Assembly (NCBI RefSeq): GCF_016863475.1
Contig: NZ_BOOY01000012.1
Coordinates: 1 to 41,833 of the forward strand
Origin: Spirilliplanes yamanashiensis
GTDB taxonomy: Bacteria; Actinomycetota; Actinomycetes; Mycobacteriales; Micromonosporaceae
Length of the DNA stretch: 41,833 nucleotides
Reading direction: 5' to 3'
The position numbers and the translations under genes were made by a program. The stretch's first letter is position 1. Every line of letters starts with the position of its first letter. Under the pieces are notes generated by a model that saw only the letters and a list, made by a program, of their open reading frames with translations, ran no database searches and was not told the origin of the DNA. Shown one piece after another: positions 15,960 to 24,216 of the stretch.

Positions 15960-16283
15960 TCAGGCGAGGTTGACCGTCTTGGCGAAGATCGTGCCGTACG
16001 GGCAGGTCTTGTAGCTGCGCTGCGTCGGCAGCACCCACGGGCCGTAGGCGGTGTAGTTGCTGCCCTGGTGACGGCAGGTCAGCTGCACCCGGTAGGAGTC
16101 GCTACCGATGCCGGTCCCGTTGCTGCACAGGGCGTAGGCGGTGGTCGTCGACGTCGAGTAGGCGCTGCAGCCGAACGCGCGGGCCGACGCCGGGGTGGCG
16201 CCGACCGCGGCGACGGTGCCGACGGTCAGGGCGAGCACGGCGGCGCCGCGGGCCAGAACGCGGGCCGTTCGATTCCTGAGCAT
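15960..16283 (-). CDS. Small secreted protein with four cysteines
   Basis: A 107-residue protein. The signal peptide has a basic MLRNRTARVLARG, a hydrophobic AAVLALTVGTVAAVGA and an ATPASARA cleavage region. The mature part is about 70 residues and has exactly four cysteines (FGCSAY, ALCSNG, LTCRHQ, KTCPYG), probably two disulfides, with many Tyr, Ser and Thr. I recognise no family; small secreted proteins of this kind are frequent in actinomycetes. Start ATG 16283 has CGGAGG 4 nt upstream; the open frame extends to 16361, but only this start puts the signal peptide first. Confidence 0.7.
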   Translation of the reverse strand: MLRNRTARVLARGAAVLALTVGTVAAVGATPASARAFGCSAYSTSTTTAYALCSNGTGIGSDSYRVQLTCRHQGSNYTAYGPWVLPTQRSYKTCPYGTIFAKTVNLA

Positions 16284-16355
16284 GAAACCTCCGGGAGAAT
16301 GTGTGCCGACGGTCATCGGCACCTCTCGGACGGTAATCGTCGGACCATTGTGGAG

Positions 16356-16375
16356 GATCATCCTTATCGATGATC
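16356..16375. promoter_or_regulatory. Inverted repeat upstream of the small secreted-protein gene
   Basis: GATCATC (16356-16362) and GATGATC (16369-16375) are separated by 6 nt. It lies 73 bp upstream of the secreted-protein ATG and 13 bp past the cca stop. It could be an operator or a weak terminator for cca; it is A+T-richer than its surroundings. Confidence 0.35.
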
Positions 16376-16387
16376 AGATCCACCGGG

Positions 16388-17854
16388 TCAGCCCGTGGGA
16401 TTGTCTTCCCGGGCCGACGGCGGCAGGTGGCCGTGCTCGCGGGCCCAGCGCAGCAGCTCCGCCTCGGCCTCGTCGCGGTCGAGCGGGCCGCGGTCGAGGC
16501 GCAGCTCCTTGAGGAAGCGCCACGCCTGGCCGACCACCGGGCCGGGCGGCACCCCGAGCAGCTCCATGATCGCGTTGCCGTCCAGGTCGGGCCGGACGCG
16601 CGCCAGGTCCTCGGCCGCCTCGATCGCGGCGATCCGCTGCTCCAGGGCGTCGTAGTCGGCGGCCAGGGCGGCCGCCTTGCGCCGGTTGCGGGTGGTGCAG
16701 TCGGACCGGGTCAGCTTGTGCTGGCGCGACAGCAGCGGGCCGGCGTCGGTGACGTAGCGGCGCACCGCCGAGTCCGTCCACTCGCCCCGGCCGTAGCCGT
16801 AGAAGCGCAGGTGCAGGGCGACCAGCTCGACCACGTCGGACGTGACGTCCTTCGGGTACTTCAGGGCCTTCATCCGCTGCTTGGTCAGGCGGGCGCCGAC
16901 GACCTCGTGGTGGTGGAAGCTGACCCGGCCGTCGCGGCCGACCGCCTTGGTGGCGGGCTTGCCCACGTCGTGCATGAGCGCGGCCATCCGCAGCACGAAG
17001 TCCGGCCCGGCGTCGCCCTCCAGCCGCACGGCGTTCGACACGACGATGAGCGTGTGCTCGTACACGTCCTTGTGCTGGGCGTGCTCGTCGATCTCCAGCT
17101 TCAGGCCGGACAGCTCGGGCAGGAACCGGTCGGCGAGGCCGGTGTCGACCAGCAGCCGCAGCCCGGTGACCGGGTCGGCGCCGCACAGCAGCTTGGTGAA
17201 CTCGTCGCGCACCCGCTCGGCGGTGATCCGGTCGAGGTCGGCGGCCATGGCCCGCATCGCGGCCAGCACGGCCGGGTCGACGGCGAACCGCAGCTTCGAC
17301 GCGAACCGGGCGGCCCGCAGCATCCGCAGCGGGTCGTCGCCGAACGACTGCTCGGGGGTGCCCGGCGTACGGATGACGCCCGCGGCCAGGTCGGTCAGGC
17401 CGCCGTACGGGTCGGTGAACTCGTGCCCGGGCAGGCTCACCGCCATCGCGTTGATGGTGAAGTCGCGCCGCCGCAGGTCATCCAGCAGCGACGTCCCGTA
17501 CGCCACGGTCGGGTTGCGGGTGACCCCGTCGTACGCCTCCGCCCGGAACGTCGTGATCTCGATGCGCAGGCCGTCGCGCTGCACGCCGATCGTGCCGAAC
17601 TCGCGGCCGGTCTCCCAGATCGCGTCGGCCCAGTTCTTGACCAGGGCGAGCGTCTGGTCGGGGTGCGCGTCGGTGCAGAAGTCGAGGTCGTCGCCGAGCC
17701 GGCCGAGCAGCGCGTCGCGGACGGACCCGCCGACCAGGTGCAGCTCGTGCCCGGCGGCGGCGAACCGGCGGCCCAGCTCGTCGGCGACGGGGGAGACCCG
17801 CAGCAGCTCGGCGACGGCGTTGCGCTGGGCGGCGCTCAAGGAAACGGTGGACAT
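16388..17854 (-). CDS. cca: CCA tRNA nucleotidyltransferase
   Basis: A 488-residue class II CCA-adding enzyme that builds or repairs the tRNA 3' CCA end. The nucleotidyltransferase head has LVGGSVRDALLGR and DLDFCTDAHPD (metal-binding DxD, about residues 40-62), then RRDFTINAMA and DPLRMLRAARFASKL. The central HD domain has HTLIVVSNAV and MAALMHDVGKPATK, then HHHEVVGARL. Length and order match the actinobacterial form. Only 26 bp separates its start from the divergent gene at 17881, so both mRNAs must have almost no leader. Confidence 0.95.
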   Translation of the reverse strand: MSTVSLSAAQRNAVAELLRVSPVADELGRRFAAAGHELHLVGGSVRDALLGRLGDDLDFCTDAHPDQTLALVKNWADAIWETGREFGTIGVQRDGLRIEITTFRAEAYDGVTRNPTVAYGTSLLDDLRRRDFTINAMAVSLPGHEFTDPYGGLTDLAAGVIRTPGTPEQSFGDDPLRMLRAARFASKLRFAVDPAVLAAMRAMAADLDRITAERVRDEFTKLLCGADPVTGLRLLVDTGLADRFLPELSGLKLEIDEHAQHKDVYEHTLIVVSNAVRLEGDAGPDFVLRMAALMHDVGKPATKAVGRDGRVSFHHHEVVGARLTKQRMKALKYPKDVTSDVVELVALHLRFYGYGRGEWTDSAVRRYVTDAGPLLSRQHKLTRSDCTTRNRRKAAALAADYDALEQRIAAIEAAEDLARVRPDLDGNAIMELLGVPPGPVVGQAWRFLKELRLDRGPLDRDEAEAELLRWAREHGHLPPSAREDNPTG

Positions 17855-17865
17855 GGGAGCACCAG

Positions 17866-17873
17866 GGTATACG
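17866..17873. promoter_or_regulatory. Overlapping divergent -10 region for cca and the 17881 gene
   Basis: GGTATACG contains the palindrome GTATAC. On the plus strand TATACG (17868-17873) ends 7 nt before ATG 17881. On the minus strand TACCCT starts in the same bases and ends 9 nt before ATG 17854. The 26-bp gap leaves no room for separate promoters, so the two probably exclude each other. Confidence 0.45.
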
Positions 17874-17880
17874 CGGCAGA

Positions 17881-18750
17881 ATGGCGCGCATGCCCGTCCC
17901 CCCGGCCCTGCGCGCGCGCACCGAGGACCCGTCGTTCTGGTCGGCCCTGCTGCTGCGCGACGGCGACCTCGGCGGCGACCTCCGCATCAGCCTGCCCGTC
18001 GCCGCCGGCTACGGCCTGGTGCTCGACCTGGCCGGCAGCGACCAGGCGCTCGGCCTGCGCGAGCCGCACGCCCACGAGCCGGTGCAGCTGGGCTGGGCGG
18101 CCCCCGGCCGGGCGCACCCGGCGGTGCTGAGCTTCGCCGACCTCGAGCTGTGCGGCCGGGTGATCGCCCTGGACGACCCGACCCTGCCGCACCCGGGCCT
18201 GCCGGTGGCGCTGCTGGCCCGATTCGCGCCGGACGCCTCGCCGGGCGCGCGGGCCACGCTGGAGGCCGCGTACCGGTCGCTGCGCCGGCCGGTGCCGGAG
18301 GTGCCGGGACCCGAGCAGGCGCCGCTGCCGCTGTTCGCCGACGAGCGGTGGTGGCCTCGGCCGCCGTCGGACCGGGTGCTGACCGAGGGCGACATCGCCG
18401 CCCTGGTCACCCTCAGTGGCGCGGCCGCCGCGGCCCCGTCCCGCTCCTTCCTGGTACGCGCAGCCCGTGAGCGCCTGGCCCGCACCGCCCGCGAGCCGTG
18501 GTGCGACCCGGCGACCGTGGCGGCGGCGGACCGGCTGACCGGCACCGGCGACCTGGGCACGGCCGGCGCGGTGCTGGCGGCGCTGGAGCGGGCGGGCTGC
18601 GACCACCCGACGGTGCTGGACGCGTTCACCGAGCCGGTCGTCCCGGCCGAGGCGTGCTGGATGGCGGAGACCCTGACCGGCGCGGCGCCCGGTGCGGCGC
18701 TGGACCGCTGGCTGCACGCGCCGGGCCCTACCGGCAGCCCGTTAGGGTGA
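17881..18750 (+). CDS. Conserved-looking protein of unknown function
   Basis: A 289-residue protein without signal peptide or membrane helix. It is Ala/Leu/Pro/Arg-rich, with WSALLLRDGDLGGDLRISLP near the N-terminus and a helical C-terminal half; LGTAGAVLAALERAGCDHPTVLDAF is the most structured stretch. I recognise no domain. In mycobacteria the space between the CCA-adding enzyme and MurJ holds a Nudix protein and a large exported protein; this protein has no Nudix box and is neither. An ATG at 17890 is an alternative start. Its stop lies just upstream of murJ and overlaps the TAGGGT -10 proposed for it. Confidence 0.65.
   Translation: MARMPVPPALRARTEDPSFWSALLLRDGDLGGDLRISLPVAAGYGLVLDLAGSDQALGLREPHAHEPVQLGWAAPGRAHPAVLSFADLELCGRVIALDDPTLPHPGLPVALLARFAPDASPGARATLEAAYRSLRRPVPEVPGPEQAPLPLFADERWWPRPPSDRVLTEGDIAALVTLSGAAAAAPSRSFLVRAARERLARTAREPWCDPATVAAADRLTGTGDLGTAGAVLAALERAGCDHPTVLDAFTEPVVPAEACWMAETLTGAAPGAALDRWLHAPGPTGSPLG
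18743..18748 (+). promoter_or_regulatory. Possible -10 (TAGGGT) of murJ
   Basis: TAGGGT overlaps the stop codon of the upstream gene and gives a leader of about 30 nt that includes the murJ Shine-Dalgarno TGGAGG (18776-18781). No clear -35. Confidence 0.4.
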
Positions 18751-18785
18751 TCGGTGTTCCGCCCGCACCCCCGACTGGAGGCCCG

Positions 18786-20540
18786 ATGACCGGCGGCCTG
18801 TACCGGAGCGCGCACGCCGCGCGCGACGGCGACCCGCCGCAGGCCGAGCCCGTGGAGCAGCAGGCCGAGCCCGTGGAGCAGCCGGCGGACCACCAGGAGG
18901 CGCCGCTCGGCACCCCGCCCGGCCAGGAGGTCGCCGACGAGGGCGGCAGCACGGCCAGCAACAGCATCGTCATGGCGGCCGGCAGCCTGGTCAGCCGGCT
19001 CACCGGGTTCCTGCGCACCGTGCTCATCGGCGCGGCGCTCGGCGGCGCGGTCGGCGGCGTCGGCGACGCGTACACCACGGCGCAGATGCTGCCCGGGCAG
19101 ATCTACGAGCTGCTGCTCGGCGGGGTGCTGTCGAGCGTGCTGGTGCCGATGCTGGTGCGCCGCCGCAAGGCGGAACCCGACGGCGGCGAGGCGTACACCC
19201 AGAAGCTGTTGACCGTCGCCCTGCTCGGCCTGGGGTTGGCGGCGGCGCTGGCCGTGCTCGCGGCCCCGCTGTTCACGGCGGTGTACGCCAGCGACCGCCC
19301 GGCGCAGTACCGCGACCTGGTGACGGTGCTTTCCTACCTGGTCCTGCCGATGATCTTCTTCACCGGCATGTCGGCGCTGATCGGCGCGGTCCTGAACGTG
19401 CGCGGCCACTTCGCGGCGCCGATGTGGTCGCCGATCCTCAACAACCTCGTCGTGATCGCGGCGTGCGGCGTCTACATCGGAGTGTTCACCGGCGAGGTGT
19501 CGCCGGCCGGCATGACGCCCGAGCGCATCGCGGTGATCGGCGGCGGCACGCTGCTCGGCATCGTCGTGCAGGCGTGCGGCCTGCTGCCGGCGCTGCGCAA
19601 GGTGGGCTTCCGCTGGCGGTTCCGGTGGGACCCGCGCTCGCTGGGGCTGGGCGAGCTGGCCCGGCTCGGCGCCTGGATGCTCTGCTACGTCGCGGCCAAC
19701 CAGGTCGCCGTGTTCGTGGTGGTCAAGCTGCTGAACTCGGCCGACTCCGGGGCCGGCCTGCTCATCTACAACAACGTGTTCCTGCTGGTCATGATGGCGC
19801 ACGGCATCATCGGGGTGTCCGTGATGACGGCGCTGCTGCCGCGGATGAGCGCGGCCGCCGCCGAGGGCCGGCTGCCCGACCTCGTGGCCGACCTGTCGCG
19901 CGGGCTGCGCACCGTCACGGCGGCGCTGGCGCCGATCGTCGTGGGCTACGCGGTGCTCGCGGCGCCGATCGCGGTGGTGCTGTTCCAGCACGGCGCGTTC
20001 GGCGCGGAGGAGGCGCGGGCCACCACGGGCGTGCTGGTGATGGGCGCGTTCGCGGTGCTGCCGCTGTCGGTCAGCTATCTGTGCACCTACACGTTCTACG
20101 CATTGCAGGGCAACAAGACCGTCGCGCTCATCAACCTGCCGGTGGTGGGGGTGCGGGTGGCCGCGCAGCTGTCGCTGTTCGCGTTGCTGCCGCCCGCGCT
20201 GACCGCCGTGGGGCTGACGCTGGGCAACGCGCTGTCGTACGCCGTCTCCGGCGCCATCTCGCTGGTGGTGCTGCGCCGCCGGATCGGCCGGATCGGGTTG
20301 CGCACCATCGCGACCAGCCTGTCGAAGGTGTTCCTCGCCGCCGCCGTCGCCGCCGGGTTGGGCCTGCTGGTGGTGCGGCTGCTGCCCGGCGGCGGCCTGC
20401 CGTCGTTCTGGGAGGCGCTGCTGCAACTCGCCGTCGGCGGCGTGGTGATCGTCGGCACCTACCTCGGGCTGGCCCTGGCGCTGCGGGTGCGCGAGGTCAC
20501 GTCGGTGCTGACCACCGTCCGCCGCAAGCTGGGCCGCTGA
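18786..20540 (+). CDS. murJ: Lipid II flippase MurJ (MviN)
   Basis: A 584-residue polytopic membrane protein of the MOP superfamily. It moves lipid II across the membrane for peptidoglycan synthesis. A hydrophilic, Glu/Pro/Gln-rich N-terminus (about 55 residues) precedes the first helix, SNSIVMAAGSLVSRLTGFLRT, a signature of MurJ with its conserved Arg. GDAYTTAQMLPGQIYELLLGGVLSSVLVPML and PMIFFTGMSALIGAVLNVRGHFAAPMWSPILNN are also conserved. About 14 helices can be traced. ATG 18786 follows TGGAGG. Unlike the mycobacterial protein, it ends after the transporter; the pseudokinase part is the next gene. Confidence 0.93.
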   Translation: MTGGLYRSAHAARDGDPPQAEPVEQQAEPVEQPADHQEAPLGTPPGQEVADEGGSTASNSIVMAAGSLVSRLTGFLRTVLIGAALGGAVGGVGDAYTTAQMLPGQIYELLLGGVLSSVLVPMLVRRRKAEPDGGEAYTQKLLTVALLGLGLAAALAVLAAPLFTAVYASDRPAQYRDLVTVLSYLVLPMIFFTGMSALIGAVLNVRGHFAAPMWSPILNNLVVIAACGVYIGVFTGEVSPAGMTPERIAVIGGGTLLGIVVQACGLLPALRKVGFRWRFRWDPRSLGLGELARLGAWMLCYVAANQVAVFVVVKLLNSADSGAGLLIYNNVFLLVMMAHGIIGVSVMTALLPRMSAAAAEGRLPDLVADLSRGLRTVTAALAPIVVGYAVLAAPIAVVLFQHGAFGAEEARATTGVLVMGAFAVLPLSVSYLCTYTFYALQGNKTVALINLPVVGVRVAAQLSLFALLPPALTAVGLTLGNALSYAVSGAISLVVLRRRIGRIGLRTIATSLSKVFLAAAVAAGLGLLVVRLLPGGGLPSFWEALLQLAVGGVVIVGTYLGLALALRVREVTSVLTTVRRKLGR

Positions 20541-20549
20541 CGCCGGGGT

Positions 20550-20569
20550 TGTGGACAACCTGTGGACAA
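20550..20569. promoter_or_regulatory. Two adjacent perfect DnaA boxes
   Basis: TGTGGACAA occurs at 20550-20558 and again at 20561-20569, 11 bp apart. It is the exact complement of the actinobacterial DnaA box TTGTCCACA. Both lie just after the murJ stop, in the gap before the pseudokinase gene. Confidence 0.75.
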
Positions 20570-20742
20570 CGCCCGGACCTGCGCGGCGACGACCATGCCC
20601 GCGGTCACACCGGTCCGCGACCGGCCCGACCGGACGACCGACCGGCCGAGCCCGGACGGGTACGGCAGGCGGGATGACATATCGGTACCTTGGAGTCGGC
20701 GGGTAAGGTCGCTCTGACTGCCCAACCACCGAGGGAGGACGG

Positions 20743-22287
20743 GTGACCCAGGTCGGCGAAGGCCAGGAGACCGCGGCCGATGAGGCCGGACCGGTCATGA
20801 CCTTCGGTGCACCCACCGTCGGCGAGGTCCTGGCAGAGCGTTATCAGCTGGAAGAGCACGTCAACGACGACAGCGCGGGCCGCCAGGTCTGGCGCGGCAT
20901 CGACGTGATCCTGCGCCGCCCCGTCGCCGTGGTCCTGCGGTACCCGGGCGGCGACTCGGCCACCGAGATGCTCCAGGCCGCCGTCGCGGCCAGCCGCGTC
21001 ATCCACCCCAACCTCGTCGGCGTCTACGACGCCATCGACGAGGAGGCCCGGGCGTACGTCGTGCGCGAGTGGGTCGACGGCCAGTCGCTGCGCGAGATCG
21101 TCGCGGGGGAGGGCCCGCTCGACCCGGCCCGCGCCACCGCGATCGCGCACTCCATCACCGACGCGCTCGCCGCCGTGCACGCCACCGGCATGGTGCACGG
21201 CAACGTGCACCCCGGCACCACGCTCGTCGGCGACGACGGCCGGGTCGTGCTCGCCGACGCCCGCGCCGACTCGTCCGACTCCACCGAGTCCGACGCCCGC
21301 GCCGTCGGCGGCATCCTCTACTTCGCGCTGACCGGCCACTGGCCGCACGCCGAGGCCGGCGAGTCCGGGCTGCCCGACGCCGTGCGCGACGGCAGCGGCA
21401 CCATCGCCGCGCCCCGGCAGGCGCGCGCCGGCATCCCCGCATACCTCGACGACCTGACGATGGACCTGCTCGACAAGCGCATCGCCGCGCCGGAGACCGC
21501 GGTGCTCGCCGCGGAGCTGGCCCGCCTCGACTCCCAGGACGAGTACGAGGCCGACGCCGGCCCGCTGCGCTTCGTCACCGGTGGCGGCGGCGACGGCGAG
21601 AGCCCGCGCGCCGCCCGCAAGATCGTGCTCGGCATTGGCGCGCTGCTCGTCATCGCCGTCATCGGGCTCATCTTCGGCATCCGGGCCATCACCACCAGCT
21701 CCGAGCAGGCCCAGTCCGGCGGCAACCCCACCCAGCAGGGCGCCGGCCAGCAGCAGGGCGGCGACCCGGCCGCCGGTGGTGAGGGCACCGACCGCGCCCA
21801 GCCGAAGAAGCTGGCGCTCACCGGCGACATGGTGCGCATCGTCGACCCGCCGACCGGTGACCGCAGCGACGTGCCCGAGGGCCCGCTCGTCGTCGACGGC
21901 GAGAAGGACACCGGCTGGGACACGCAGGGCTTCAACCAGGCGAAGTTCCACAACAAGCTCGGCATGGGCGTCCTGATCAACCTGGGCGAGCCGCGCACCC
22001 TGAGCGAGGTCCGCATCGACATGTCGGCCCCCGGCGCGGTCATGGAGCTGCGCACCGGCACCGGCGACCCGGGCAACTCCAGCGCCGGCGACGACCAGGT
22101 CGCCAAGACGTTCACCCCGCTGGCCGACGACGGCCCGAAGCGCGCCGAAGGCAGCCGCGCGGTGCTCGGCGGCTTCGACCCGGACACCCAGTACCAGTAC
22201 CTGCTGGTCTGGATCACCGAGCTGCCGCAGGCCGAGGACGGCAAGTACCGGATCACGGTCGAGGAGATCGAGGTCCACGGCGTCTGA
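20743..22287 (+). CDS. Membrane pseudokinase (MviN C-terminal-type)
   Basis: A 514-residue protein. Residues about 25-270 have a Ser/Thr-kinase fold (LAERYQLEEHV, then VWRGIDVILRRPVAVVLRYPG), but key residues are lost: the catalytic HRD is HGN (VHGNVHPGTTL), the VAIK lysine is missing and DFG reads DAR. A TM helix follows (KIVLGIGALLVIAVIGLIFGI), a Gln/Gly linker, and an extracytoplasmic beta domain (about 340-514; WDTQGFNQAKF, VLINLGEPRTLSEVRIDMS), like a carbohydrate-binding discoidin fold. In mycobacteria the same modules are fused to MurJ, and the phosphorylated pseudokinase recruits the FHA protein FhaA. Start GTG 20743. Confidence 0.88.
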   Translation: MTQVGEGQETAADEAGPVMTFGAPTVGEVLAERYQLEEHVNDDSAGRQVWRGIDVILRRPVAVVLRYPGGDSATEMLQAAVAASRVIHPNLVGVYDAIDEEARAYVVREWVDGQSLREIVAGEGPLDPARATAIAHSITDALAAVHATGMVHGNVHPGTTLVGDDGRVVLADARADSSDSTESDARAVGGILYFALTGHWPHAEAGESGLPDAVRDGSGTIAAPRQARAGIPAYLDDLTMDLLDKRIAAPETAVLAAELARLDSQDEYEADAGPLRFVTGGGGDGESPRAARKIVLGIGALLVIAVIGLIFGIRAITTSSEQAQSGGNPTQQGAGQQQGGDPAAGGEGTDRAQPKKLALTGDMVRIVDPPTGDRSDVPEGPLVVDGEKDTGWDTQGFNQAKFHNKLGMGVLINLGEPRTLSEVRIDMSAPGAVMELRTGTGDPGNSSAGDDQVAKTFTPLADDGPKRAEGSRAVLGGFDPDTQYQYLLVWITELPQAEDGKYRITVEEIEVHGV

Positions 22288-22326
22288 CGCTGCCCGAGGG
22301 GGCGGTCCGGGGGTGCCCGGCTGGGC

Positions 22327-22332
22327 TAGTGT
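22327..22332 (+). promoter_or_regulatory. Leaderless -10 (TAGTGT) for sigM
   Basis: TAGTGT is followed by 6 nt (GCTCGC) and the GTG start at 22339. No Shine-Dalgarno. Confidence 0.5.
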
Positions 22333-22338
22333 GCTCGC

Positions 22339-23067
22339 GTGACCGGTTCCGTCCCGCAGCGCGACGGCGCGGTCCGCGCTGCGGCGACCCCCGCCGAGCC
22401 GGCCGACGCCGACCTGCTGCGCGCCCACGTCGACGGCGACCCGGAGGCGTTCGGTGAGCTGATCCGCCGCCACCGCGACCGGCTGTGGGCGGTGGCCCTG
22501 CGCACCCTCGGCGACCGCGAGGAGGCCGCTGACGCATTGCAGGACGCGCTACTGTCCGCGCACCGCGCCGCCGCCCGGTTCCGGGGCGACTCGCTGGTCA
22601 CCACCTGGCTGCACCGCATCGTCGTGAACGCCTGCATCGACCGGGCCCGCCGCCGCCAGGCGCACCCCACCGTGCCGCTGCCCGACGGCAACCGCGAGGA
22701 CGGCGCCTTCCGCGGCCCCGAGCCCGCCGCGCCCCCGGTCGACCACGACACCGCCCTGGACGTCCGGCACGCCCTGGCCACGCTGCCCGCCGACCAGCGG
22801 GCCGCCCTGGTCCTCGTCGACGTGCAGGGCTTCTCCGTCGCCGACGCGGCCGCCGTGCTGGGGGTGGCCGAGGGCACCATCAAGAGCCGGTGCGCCCGCG
22901 GCCGCGCCAAGCTCGCCCAGCAGCTCGGCCACCTGCGCCCCCGCCCCGCCGCGCCCGCCGCCGCGCACGATGCGACGAACGACACCCCGCGGACCGGGAA
23001 CCAATTGCCCGCCCCCGGCGTCCCATCCGGGAGCAGGACGCCCGAGCGCGAGGGAGGCGAGTCGTGA
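22339..23067 (+). CDS. sigM: ECF sigma factor, SigM type
   Basis: A 242-residue ECF sigma factor. Region 2 (about 25-95): DPEAFGELIRRHRDRLWAVAL, then ADALQDALLSAHRAAARFRG and TTWLHRIVVNACIDRARRR. Region 4 (about 135-190): ALATLPADQRAALVLVDVQGFS and AAAVLGVAEGTIKSRCARGRAKL. A disordered 45-residue tail follows. The location between the MurJ/pseudokinase genes and trxB, and the coupled downstream anti-sigma gene, match SigM of mycobacteria and streptomycetes. Its stop overlaps the anti-sigma start (GTGA). Confidence 0.9.
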   Translation: MTGSVPQRDGAVRAAATPAEPADADLLRAHVDGDPEAFGELIRRHRDRLWAVALRTLGDREEAADALQDALLSAHRAAARFRGDSLVTTWLHRIVVNACIDRARRRQAHPTVPLPDGNREDGAFRGPEPAAPPVDHDTALDVRHALATLPADQRAALVLVDVQGFSVADAAAVLGVAEGTIKSRCARGRAKLAQQLGHLRPRPAAPAAAHDATNDTPRTGNQLPAPGVPSGSRTPEREGGES

Positions 23068-24098
23068 CCGAGCAGCACACCGAGGTCGACCTCGACCTCC
23101 TCGCGGACTACATCGGTGGTGCCCTCGACGGCACCCCCGACGCCGACCGCGTCGGCCGCCTCGTGGCCGGCGACCCCGCCTGGCAGGCCGCCTTCGACTC
23201 CCTCGCCACCGGCATGACCGCCGTCGGCGCCCAGCTGCAGGCCCTGCCGCCCGCCGGCCCGCTGCCCGACGACGTCGCCGACCGCATCACCGCCGCCCTC
23301 GCCGGCCTGCCCGAGCTGTCCGCCGACGAGCTGGCCCGCCTGGACGCGCTGGCCCCCGAGCCGATCCTCACGCACGCCCCCGCGCCCGACCTCGACGAGG
23401 CGCCCGCGCGGCACCTGCACGCCGTGCCCGGTGGCTCGACCGCCCGCCGGCGGAGCCGGATGCGCCGCTTCGCCGCCCCGATCGCGGTCGCCGCCGGGGT
23501 GCTCGCGTTCGCCGGCATCGGCGCCAACCTGGTCGGGGGCGTGGGCAACTCCGAGGACACCGCGTCGACGGCGGGCGGCGGCCAGCCCGCGGTCCTCAGC
23601 GCCCCCGAGGCGGACGCCCAGCGCAAGTCCGCCGCCGAGCTGCCCGACGGCACGTCCGCGGGCCCCGAGGACCAGGCGCTGGGCGGCGCCGAGGCGGCGA
23701 GCACCGGCACCACCGTCGTGCGCGCCACCGGCACCGACTACACCGACGCGCTGCTCGGCGCCGCCGCCCCGGCGGCCGCCCCCGCCGACCGAGCGAGCGC
23801 GGCCGCCACCCCGTACTCCGCCTCCCGCAACCTGCTGCCGAGCGCCTCCGTCGCCGACGAGCTGGCCCGGCTGGTCGACGCCGACGCCATGCGCGCCTGC
23901 CTGGACGCCATCGCCGAGGCGCACGGCGGCGGCCCGATCACCGCCGGGTCCGTCGACTTCGCCCGCTACCTGGGCGTGCCCGCGCTCGTCGTCCGGTTCA
24001 CCGCCGCCGACGGCACCGCCTGGGCGTGGGTGAGCGGCCCGGGCTGCGGCACACCCGGCATCGGCGCCGACACCCGCCAGCAGGTGCGAGTAGGCTGA
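23064..24098 (+). CDS. Probable membrane anti-sigma factor for SigM
   Basis: A 344-residue protein. A cytoplasmic N-terminus (about 1-130, starting [22 protein letters not shown], with LxxLADY typical of anti-sigma domains) precedes a basic RRRSRMRR, one TM helix ([23 protein letters not shown]) and an Ala/Thr-rich extracytoplasmic part. The last 90 residues look folded ([19 protein letters not shown], and a second Cys in GPGCGTPG, possibly a redox-sensing disulfide). No HxxxCxxC zinc motif is visible. Start GTG 23064 overlaps sigM by four bases; the longer frame upstream lies in sigM. The assignment rests on position and topology. Confidence 0.8.
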   Translation: MTEQHTEVDLDLLADYIGGALDGTPDADRVGRLVAGDPAWQAAFDSLATGMTAVGAQLQALPPAGPLPDDVADRITAALAGLPELSADELARLDALAPEPILTHAPAPDLDEAPARHLHAVPGGSTARRRSRMRRFAAPIAVAAGVLAFAGIGANLVGGVGNSEDTASTAGGGQPAVLSAPEADAQRKSAAELPDGTSAGPEDQALGGAEAASTGTTVVRATGTDYTDALLGAAAPAAAPADRASAAATPYSASRNLLPSASVADELARLVDADAMRACLDAIAEAHGGGPITAGSVDFARYLGVPALVVRFTAADGTAWAWVSGPGCGTPGIGADTRQQVRVG

Positions 24099-24138
24099 CA
24101 GCCCCCGGCGTGACCTGACCCACCGGGGCGGCAGAAGC

Positions 24139-24165
24139 GGGAATCGGAATCCGTACGATGACGTT
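24139..24165 (+). promoter_or_regulatory. Sigma-R/SigH-type promoter of trxBA
   Basis: GGGAAT (24139-24144), exactly 18 nt, then GTT (24163-24165). This is the full consensus of the actinobacterial thiol-stress sigma factor (GGGAAT-N18-GTT). It gives a leader of about 45 nt to the trxB GTG. trxBA is a classical member of this regulon. Confidence 0.85.
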
Positions 24166-24216
24166 CTGCCAGACGCAGCCCGTCGTGCGGTTGCGGCACA
24201 GGATGAGGAGTCGGCA

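Noticed and set aside
18009-20816. A 935-codon minus-strand open frame
   Set aside because: It lies opposite murJ and the 17881 gene; its product is Arg/His/Gln-rich without any domain.
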